The notes beneath the pieces were generated by a model, which worked only from the letters and a program-made list of their open reading frames with translations, had not been told where the DNA came from and ran no database searches. A stretch of 64,000 bases of DNA from Alphaproteobacteria bacterium (lineage in GTDB: Bacteria; Pseudomonadota; Alphaproteobacteria; Rickettsiales; UBA1997), in the NCBI GenBank assembly GCA_014190355.1, contig BJGH01000004.1:1-64000 (forward strand), in the 5' to 3' direction. Position numbers and translations under genes: made by a program. Within the stretch, counting starts at the first letter, position 1, and each line of letters starts with the position of its first letter. This document shows positions 36,479 to 46,200 of the stretch, in pieces.

Positions 36479-36539
36479 AAAATCAATAATGATAACGCAG
36501 TTCTCAATAAAATAACCTAATTCAAATTATTGCTTACCA

Positions 36540-37331
36540 ATGCTTTCAACCAATCAAATTCGTCAATGTTTTCTTGATTATTTTGCAAAAAATGATCATC
36601 AAATTATTGCTTCCAGCTCATTAATTCCTCACAATGATCCAAGTTTAATGTTTTGCAACGCTGGGATGAATCAATTCAAAAATTATTTTACTGGTCTAGA
36701 AATTCCCAAATTTAAAAGAGTTGCAACTGCTCAAAAATGTGTTCGTGCAGGTGGAAAACATAACGATCTGGATAATGTTGGTTACACTGCTCGTCATCAT
36801 ACTTTTTTTGAAATGTTAGGAAATTTTTCCTTTGGCGATTATTTCAAAGAACAAGCAATTTTTTATGCTTATAATTTCTTAACAAAAGAATTAGCAATTA
36901 ACCCCGAAAAGCTTTTGGTAACAATCTACCACGATGATCTTGAAGCCCGACAATTATGGCAAAAAATTAGTGGTTTTAGCGATGATAAAATAATAGCTAT
37001 CGCCAGTGATGATAATTTTTGGTCTATGGGTGATGTTGGACCATGTGGACCCTGCTCTGAAATTTTTTATGATCATGGCGATAAAATTTTTGGTGGACCT
37101 CCCGGATCAAAGGATCAGGATGGTGATCGCTTTGTTGAGATCTGGAATTTAGTGTTCATGCAATTTGAAAAAACTAAAGATGGTAAAAAAATTAACTTAC
37201 CCAAACCTTGCATCGATACCGGAATGGGCCTAGAACGCATAGCCTCAGTAATCCAAGGTAAACATGATAATTTTGAAATTGATTTGTTCGATAATTTAAT
37301 TAGCAATATAAACAAGAATTTTTTACTTTAA
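36540..37331 (+). pseudogene. alaS: truncated alanyl-tRNA synthetase (N-terminal fragment)
   Basis: The 263-residue reading frame matches only the start of AlaRS, which is normally ~870 residues. It covers class II motif 1 and motif 2 ([40 protein letters not shown]) through motif 3 ([16 protein letters not shown]), then ends 20 residues later after [11 protein letters not shown]. The tRNA-recognition, editing and C-Ala domains are missing, and nothing in the next 100 bp continues the homology. This is shorter than the smallest AlaRS fragments known to charge tRNA. It is therefore probably a 5' remnant left by rearrangement, with the working gene elsewhere. The frame itself is intact, so the event may be recent or the fragment may still be expressed. 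Confidence 0.85.
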
Positions 37332-37435
37332 ATCAATATTATAGTTGTATTTGGTTATAACTAATTATTTGTTGATTTAAAAAAAAACTATCGTTACTTT
37401 AAAATGTCATTTTAATCTTAAATTTTTTTCTAAAT

Positions 37436-40216
37436 ATGGTACCAAATCTTGATAATGGTGATAGAATCAGTGACATAAAAAAAAATATTAATAGATATAT
37501 TGATCCTAAACATATTAAGGACAATCTTTTTTATATATTATTAGAATTAAAAAAATTAGAAGAAATTGAACATGATAAAAATAGTTTTTCTAATGAATTT
37601 TTATTATTTGTTAAAAATATATCAAATGTTTCAAAAGAAGGTGATGGATTTAATGATGCTAATTTTGATATAATAAAAAAAATATTTAATAAATTTAAAG
37701 AAGTAACTGAAATTGATAAAGCTAAGGATGAAGAAGGCAACAGTGCTCTTCATCATCTTGCTGGATTTCGTTTTAAAGATTCAATAAGTATTGATGATGA
37801 TTTTTTTAATTTATTTGAAAATCTAATTAATGAAAAAAACAATCTTTGCCAAACAGTAATACACAAGGCCTTTTCTGAAAAAAATTATCGACTAGCTGAA
37901 ATTTTTTTAACTAAAGGAGCTGAAATAATTAAAGATTCTCAAGGTAACTATCCTTATCATTTATTTTCTGCAACAAAAGATTCTTACGAAGATGATAAAT
38001 ATTTTTTAAATAAATTAATAGATACTAAACCAAGATCATACCAATCACTCTCAGACGAACTTGCATCTCCAAGACATCATGGGCATATAACTAGAGAAAA
38101 AAACAAAAAATTTTTAACAGAACTTAGTAAACCGAAAAGAAAAGAAATTTTTTTTCTTAAAAATAATTCAGGTTATAATCCAATACAATATGCAATTATT
38201 GAGAAAAATGTAGATAATAGTTGTTTTTGGCTTCAATATGGCTTAGATGAGGAACTAATAAATGAAAATTTCAAGTTCCAAATTTTAAAATTTATCTTAC
38301 AACAAAAAATAACTAATGAAGATGAGTCAAATAAAATCCATGAAATATTTAAAAAATTTTACGATAAATTTTATTCAAGAAATAAAACTAACAGTATTAT
38401 CAAATCGGATTCCAAAAAATTATTATTGATAGAAATTGCTAAAAAAGGAAACTTAGATTTTTGTAATGAGGAATTCTTAGAAAAAATCTACAAAATTTTA
38501 TTTGAAAAAGAAAAATCTGGACAATTTGCATATCTATTAAATCAATTTGGGGGAAATTCTAAAACCGAAGATGATAATAAAAATTCTTTTGATGATAATA
38601 AAAATTCTTTACTCCATATTCTTCTTCAAAATTGCTCAGAAGAAACAGAATACTATGATCTGCAATTTTTAAAATCTTTTATAGATTCTAAAAATATAGA
38701 AAATAAAACCCCTTTTATAATCGCAATTGAAAGAGGATTAAATAAATTTTGCAATGGATTTTTAGATGATAAAACAAATATAAGTTCAATTATTGAAAAT
38801 TATTTTGATTACATGAAATGTGCCATTGAATGTGGAAATATTGAAATTATAAGAAAATTATATGAAAAAAATCAAAATATAATTAACCAATTAGATCGGA
38901 CACCAGCATCATATTTTCAGGATAAAGTATTGATTTGTGCCTTAAAATCAAAAAATATTAAAGTTATTGAAACCTTATTTGAGATTACTGAAGAAAAAAG
39001 TATATCTAAATCTAACATTAAAAATTTGTTTAATGAAATTATAAATTCTAAAAATCCTGATATAATCAATGTAATAATACAAAAAACAGGTAATTTATTT
39101 GATAGTTATTTTACAAAAAGAATTTTTAGAGCAATTGATAATTATTCAAGTGATCAAGAAACATTAGAATTAATTTTGAAATCAGGGATCACAAAAGAAT
39201 TTTCCTCAACAAATTCTGATAAATTATTTGCAGCAATTGCAAAAAAAAATAATGCTGATCCACTTACTTATACCTTATACTGCACTCAAGATATAGATAT
39301 TGATAATAAGGTTAAAATTTTAGAATTATTAGCTTTATATCAAGCTGATACCGAAATTTTAAAAGACAAAATTAAACTGCAACCCTATTTAAGTTTTAAA
39401 TCTTGCTTTGAAAGAACCAAAAGAAGAAGTCCATCAGAGAAATTAAATAATTGTTTAATAAAAATAGTTAGTAATAAAGAATTACATAAAAAACAATTTA
39501 AGCAAATTAAACTATCATTATTTATTAGTGATTTATATGATAATTTATTGAAAGTAAAACAAAGTAACGATACAGCAAATTCAAGCCAGAATAACGATAG
39601 TAAAAAAAATCTTGAAACAGAATTGTTAAAAAATTTAAAATTTATACAAATTTTACAAAAAATTTATAATAATCAATCTATTGATTTAAGTGAAAAAGGT
39701 AAAAGATCCACTTTGTTTAAAGAAGCTTTAAAACATGATCAAGCATCAATCTTATCATTGAAATATTTAAATGGTAAATCTTTGGAAAAGTTCTCATTTC
39801 TTGAAAATTTATCTGATGAAGATTTAATTTCAATGTCAAAAGAACTTGCTGCAAAATTTTCAGATAATACAAAAGAAATTAAAAAATCAAAAAATGAATT
39901 AAAAAAAATTTTAAATTATAAAAAGAAATATCATGATCAATTTTCTAAAAAAATTATCACCGATAAAGAAATTCACTCATTTGACCAAATGTATCAAAAT
40001 AAAATTGAAAAAAATGCTTTGCTCGACTGCAAATCAATAATTAAAATGATTGGTCATGCAAATATAACTGAACAAGATAATGATATTAATGATATTATTA
40101 AAAAGGTTTCAACCGAGTTCCAAAAACCAGCAACAAGTTTTTTTAGTGCTGGAATATCTAGGTTGTTTGGAAGAGCTAACCCAGTTGGAATAGGAAATCG
40201 AGAAGTTATGGTTTAA
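37436..40216 (+). CDS. large ankyrin-like repeat protein
   Basis: This 926-residue protein is highly charged and Asn/Lys/Asp-rich. Several degenerate ankyrin-type helices can be seen: GNSALHHLAGFRFKDS, NNLCQTVIHKAFSEKNYRLA then EIFLTKGAEIIKDSQGNYPYH, SGYNPIQYAIIEKNVDNSCF, NKTPFIIAIERGL and MKCAIECGNIEIIRKLYEKN. No signal peptide or membrane helix is present. A 21-bp direct repeat at 38570-38611 encodes DDNKNSF-DDNKNSL. The C-terminus (KPATSFFSAGISRLFGRANP) is distinct from the repeats and could hold a secretion signal. Ankyrin proteins of Rickettsiales-like bacteria are often type I or IV secreted effectors, which is inference here. It lies directly after the alaS fragment and converges with the TpsA gene. 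Confidence 0.75.
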   Translation: MVPNLDNGDRISDIKKNINRYIDPKHIKDNLFYILLELKKLEEIEHDKNSFSNEFLLFVKNISNVSKEGDGFNDANFDIIKKIFNKFKEVTEIDKAKDEEGNSALHHLAGFRFKDSISIDDDFFNLFENLINEKNNLCQTVIHKAFSEKNYRLAEIFLTKGAEIIKDSQGNYPYHLFSATKDSYEDDKYFLNKLIDTKPRSYQSLSDELASPRHHGHITREKNKKFLTELSKPKRKEIFFLKNNSGYNPIQYAIIEKNVDNSCFWLQYGLDEELINENFKFQILKFILQQKITNEDESNKIHEIFKKFYDKFYSRNKTNSIIKSDSKKLLLIEIAKKGNLDFCNEEFLEKIYKILFEKEKSGQFAYLLNQFGGNSKTEDDNKNSFDDNKNSLLHILLQNCSEETEYYDLQFLKSFIDSKNIENKTPFIIAIERGLNKFCNGFLDDKTNISSIIENYFDYMKCAIECGNIEIIRKLYEKNQNIINQLDRTPASYFQDKVLICALKSKNIKVIETLFEITEEKSISKSNIKNLFNEIINSKNPDIINVIIQKTGNLFDSYFTKRIFRAIDNYSSDQETLELILKSGITKEFSSTNSDKLFAAIAKKNNADPLTYTLYCTQDIDIDNKVKILELLALYQADTEILKDKIKLQPYLSFKSCFERTKRRSPSEKLNNCLIKIVSNKELHKKQFKQIKLSLFISDLYDNLLKVKQSNDTANSSQNNDSKKNLETELLKNLKFIQILQKIYNNQSIDLSEKGKRSTLFKEALKHDQASILSLKYLNGKSLEKFSFLENLSDEDLISMSKELAAKFSDNTKEIKKSKNELKKILNYKKKYHDQFSKKIITDKEIHSFDQMYQNKIEKNALLDCKSIIKMIGHANITEQDNDINDIIKKVSTEFQKPATSFFSAGISRLFGRANPVGIGNREVMV

Positions 40217-40282
40217 ATAATATCATTAAAATTTAAATTATTTTAATTCTTTTTGTTTTACTATCTTCACACCTAAAAAATT

Positions 40283-43200
40283 TTAATTTGTGATAAAATA
40301 ATTGCTAGAAATTGGTTTATTGTACCCTGGAACATTATACAGAAAACGATACTCAAGATCTATTGAATCAGAATTATCATACTCCCAAGCTTGCCATCTA
40401 TATTTTTGCGATAAATAAAGTTTATCTTGAGGCAAAATATTTGAGGCATTTAACAATCCTGCAACATATGAATTTGAATTATAACCAGAACCATCACCTT
40501 TTGGAAAAATTTGATAGGCTAAATTATCACGATAATTTTTATCTAATTGATCTAGCAAATTAACAAATTTTTGCTCATCATTAACATCAACCAAATACGG
40601 TGATTTGTATTTTTTAATTGATAAATCAATATCTCGCTCACGATTATTAGCACTAACCAAATTAGTTATATTTTGCGAAGTTAAATTGGTAAAAATACTT
40701 AAAAAATTATTATCAGGACCAGCACCCCAAGTTTTCAGCCATAACCCTGCTTGGTTATCATAAACATAACCATTTTTATTGGCGTATTTTGCTTGTTCAT
40801 GAGGTTCAGGAATATGAACTATTGTTAAATGGTTATTATTAGCAAAAACCTCGTGTCCCATAATTTGCAAAGCGTTTTCTTTAGCAACATTTTGAGCAAT
40901 TATTGAAGAAGAATTTATGTTACGAAGCAATTTATCATCATCTTCTTGAAATAAATTATTCAAAGCAATTGCATTAATTGCTCCAGACAATTGAGGAGTT
41001 AATGAAGCCACATGAGAGCTAACTAATTTTTTTTCAACCATTAAACGATATTGTTCACCGATTAACTCACCAACAATTGCTGATGATGCTAAAGTTTGAC
41101 AATTGTTATTTAACGATATCCCTGCCAAACATCCCAAGGAAGCGTGAAGCATTAATTGTTCAAATTTTGAAATTGAATTTGAAACTAAAATTGTTCCATC
41201 AAGGTTTGTAAGATATTGTCCATTTGAGTCGCGCAAAGGACTTAATTGGTGATGATATGCCTGACCAATCTCATTAGCGGCAATCTTGGCTAGACCTAAA
41301 ACCAAAGAATTTTTGAATTGCTCTGAGCCATTTCTTATCAAATTTTCTGGGGTAATTATTGCTTGAGCAATTAGCGATGATGATCCTTCGATTGCAGTCT
41401 GAACTAAAAGCTTATTTAAATTATCTTTTAAATTATTGATTATAACGCTTGGTTGATAAAGCTGGGAAAGAGTTCCAGAAATTCCTGCTGATAGAGTTGT
41501 AATAGCAAGATTTTTCAGAGATTGGCTTTGGGTTAAATTTTTGGCAACTTGCGATGATCGACCTTGGTTATTTATTGTTGAAATTGAAGCTTGTGAAGCT
41601 AAGGCAGAAATTCCCGCAATAGTTGCAGTATTTATGCCGTGAATTAAAGCTTGAGAAATTGCTATCTTGGACAGACCAGATTGAGATGCACTAAGAATTG
41701 TTGATTGAATCATTGATGAGTTCAAAGCATTATTTAAAAGTGATCCAGAAGCCATAGCTGTATTACTTAATGCTGAAGATGATAAGGTTGTTGAAAATCC
41801 CGAACTCATAGTGGAAGATGTTGAGGTTGATAAAGTCATAGTTAAAGAGGTATTGGAAGATGAAGCTGATAAAGTTGCTGAAGAAAATGCTGAGGATGAT
41901 GAGGAAGAACTTGCTGAACCTATTAACTGAAAACCACTAAGAAAATTAGCAGTTATTGCTGACACCGTGATTGAAACTACTGCACTTCCAGCTTTGGTAA
42001 GCCCTCGCGAAGTTTTATCATATTCATGATTAATATTTTCTAAAAAATTATGTTCGGTAATTTTTGGATCAAATTTCTTAAGATAATTTAAATTGTTATC
42101 ATCAATATAATCCTCCTTGGCAAAGGAACTATAGATTTTACCTCCAACATCAATATCAAGAGAACTAGAAGTCAAATTAATTTCACTATTAATAACCTTG
42201 CTTGAATTATATCCCGAATTTCCATTTTTAAGAAAATAATTACCCTTCCCTTTGTCAGTATATTGTGAAATATTATTTTGATAAACTGCCGAAATTATTA
42301 AATTATTTACAGGCTTAATCTCTAAAGAACCTTCATTTGCAAGTGATGATGTTTGAAGTTTTTGATAATTTAATTGGTTTAATGAATCGGAAATTTTTGA
42401 ACCAAAAATTGTAATATCATTAGCTGAAATTAAACTTAAATTTTTACCGAAATTTAATTCACTTTTAACAATTTTTTCTTGATAAGAATAATGTGTTTTT
42501 GAATTTTTTTGGCTATTAACACTACCTATAGATCCCCCAGCAACAGCAGATACCATAACAACTGGTAATGATACAGGAGCAAGAAAAACAACTGCCGCTA
42601 CCATAACCGCTGTTAACATAGCATTCTCAGCACTAAGACCAATTTTGGTTGTTGTTAACTTACTAAATTTTTGCTCAATATCTTTGCCATTAATAATATT
42701 CAAATTGGCGTTGTTATTAATGAATTCTTGCAGATATGTTGAAGAATTTGGATTTAGATCAGTGAAGTATCCAGTTTTGATAAGACCATCTTGCGATACA
42801 TCGATTTTACTAGCGATGATATTGACATCTGAACCTGACAAGATTTTTAAATTCCCCAAAACCTCAATCTGAGTAGGAGAATTAACTATTCTTGAACTAG
42901 ATAAAAAATATTGTTTTTTAACATTAGGGCTCGATGAGCTATTATTTTCAATTTTTTCAAAATAATTTAAAGCCGAAGTAATATCAATTTGATTTTTTGC
43001 AACTATATCAAGATTTTTTCCTGCAAAAATTTGTGAATTTTTAATTACAATATTTCCTCGTTCATTTTCTAAAAAAATTCCTTCGCTAGAATTATTAAGA
43101 TTTATTCCTTTGGCAATAAGATTGATATTTCCTTGAGCATTGATATCATTAGCTAAATTGATGGTTGATGAATTGATTTGTGAAAACTTTTTACCGGCAA

Positions 43201-46200
43201 AATTATCTGCGAAATATTCCTTATTAGTTAATTGTAAATTATCAAAAATAATATTTTGATCAGCATTAATTGAAAGGTTTTTTAAACTATTAATCTTGGC
43301 AGATTGATTAATGAAATTACCTTGGGCATTAATTTCAACATTTCCTCCTGAAATTGAAGCGGTTTGAAATAAGTCTGACTTAGTATTAACAGATTTTGTT
43401 GATAAAAAATTATCAATGTAGGGATTATAACCACTGAATTGCGAATTATTCAAAAGATTGTTATCATTTGTTGAAACTAAAGCAGAATTAATAACATCTT
43501 GACTTGCTGATATAACTAAATTTTCTTGGGCCTTTATATCAGAAAAATTAATTAGTGAGCCATTGTTAACCTTAATATTTAAATCTTGTGAAGCTTCTAT
43601 TTTGGCAAAATTCTCATTAACAATTTTTTTAGAAGCTTCAAGATTAAGATTTTTTCCTCTGATTATTCCTTGATTAATTATTTGATTGTTTTTACTGGTT
43701 ATATCAAGATTTTCTGAAGCATTTATTGAAGATTTTGCAAGAAAGTTATTTTGTATATTTTTCTTGGTTAATTTGCTTAAATAAAGCTTTGGAACTAGAT
43801 AATTATTACCAAGAATTGATTCCTTTTCAAACCACAACATATCACTTTTAACTTGGTCAACCTGATCCTTAGTTAAAGCTTCATCAAGCGTTAAATTTAA
43901 AAAATCTTTTTGTGATGCAGCATTGTCAATGAGGGTTTTTATAACTTCATTACTATTTTTATAATCATAAGATTTCTCAAGATCATAATTAATTTCTCTT
44001 AATTTATCGCTAATAATTTTGTTTTGAAAAAACTGATCGCCAATAAGTCTAATATTTTTTAACTCTAAATTTTTTTGAATTTGATTTGGATCAAGACCAA
44101 TTTTTTGATAAAAATATTGGGAGGCAAAATAGCTATTTTGGTCAATAAATTCAAGTCTTGTTTCAATAAGAGGTTTATGGGATTCGCTATTAATTTTAAA
44201 GAAACTATCATTGAAATTATAACTTAAATACGATGACAAATTAAAACCAATCGAATCTTGATTAAACAAATTTTCTAAATCAAGATTGTTAACAAAATTT
44301 ATGTTTTTGGTTTGAATTATTGGTGTTTGTGAATATTCTTGAAAATTTGAGTTTATAATATTTTCATTAGCAAAAATTTTAATCGATCGATTGGCTTTTA
44401 AAATTGCTGGAAAACTTTGTGAAAAATTATTGTAATCTTCATATGAGCCAGTATGACTGCCATTACCTGGATTATAGCTTAAAAAATTTGTTTGAGCTAA
44501 AGAATAAATAATGGTGTGATCATCATCGCCACTAAAAACTCCCCTTAAAGCATACAAACCTTGGTCTGAAATCGCTAAATTATTAAAATTTTTAGCATTA
44601 ATTAAAATATTATTATTTGAATAAATATTGGAAGCTTGGTTTGTAAAATTATCACCATTAAATTCAAAATTATCATGGGAATGAATGTTAGCTGATATTG
44701 AATCAGGATTAGTTAATTGCTTAGCATAATAACCATAATACCACTCCTGACATTTATGGCCAAAACAACCAAAATTATTAAAATACCAAGAGTATCTTCC
44801 AAAGTTTTTAGGGTAATCATTTGTATAATAAACTCCAATTGGACCATTTTTTAAAGGATCAATAAGGGCATTAAAAGGATTATTTTTTCTAATATTTTTA
44901 AAATCTGTTGCATAAATTTTAAGATAACCGTTTTGAGCAATAACATTTGCTGAATTATTTTCAAAAAGGCTAGCTTGAGCAATTTGAAGACTTTCTTGAG
45001 GAAGTGAATCAAGACCCTTAATTAAAATATTTCCCAATGAATAAATATCTGCATTAACATGATTTATTAAATTTTTAGCAATATTAAAATTGATATTTTC
45101 TTTACTGGCAATTGTTGAGGATTGGAAATTGTTTAAACTATCACTAATTTCAAAAGTTAAGTCCTTATAACTTGATATTAATCCATAATTATCAAAATTT
45201 TGAGCTTTAATAATAAAATCTGAATTAGTTGCAAGATCAAGCGAATTTTGAATAATTTTACCATTAATTGCTTGTAAATAATTGGTGTTTTGTCGACCAT
45301 TAATTTTTGAAAATTTATCTAAAACAATATCGCCCGAATTAACTGTAATATTAAAATTACCTCCTGCATCAATATGTCCATAATTTTCAAATAAATTATT
45401 AGCAATTATTTTTACTTCATTTCCAGCAACTATCCTATTTTTATTATTAATTGAGCCAATAGTTAATGAATTGGAAGAATTTAATTTTATTGAATTATTG
45501 CTGGTTATATCGCTTAAAATTGACAAATCTTTAGCATTTATTTCTATATCACCAGAAGTTTTTATAGCTGAAATTATTTTTAAATCTTGATCATTACTCA
45601 AATTAATTTTGATTAAATTATTGGCGCGAATACTGTTATCAGTATAATTGATTACAAAATTATAATTATCATTAAAGATATTATCACTTTGATCCATAGA
45701 AATATCATTTGCTAAAATCGATTTTTCAAAAGAATTACTATTTTTTAAAAAAAAATAATAATTATTGTTATCAAATAAATTTTTGTTTGTTTGTTGTTGA
45801 TTTATAATTTTTTTAAGATTAGCAAGTTTATTTTCATTATTATTGATTACTAAATAACTAATTTGATCAGGTTTAAGATTAGAGATTTCAAGGTTATTCT
45901 TAGCCTGAATAAGACCATTTAAATTACCAAAATTTAAAGCATTAACAACAATATTATTTTTTGAATTTAAATTACTAGAAATCAGATTATTTGATAAATT
46001 TAAGGCTGAAATAGTTAATAAATTATCACTTAAAACTCTTTGATTATTTATAAAATTCTGTGAAGTTAATTTTAAAAAATAATCATTTTCAAAAATATTT
46101 AGAGTTTTAGCTAAATTAGATAAATCTAACTCAGATAAATCAATTTTGTAACACTCTTGATTAAGGCAATTTGTAAGATATTTGACATTTGATATCGTTT

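Noticed and set aside
36540..37331. Functional minimal alanyl-tRNA synthetase
   Set aside because: The fragment stops shortly after motif 3 and lacks the tRNA-binding domain required by known active fragments. It is kept as a truncated gene, with expression left open.
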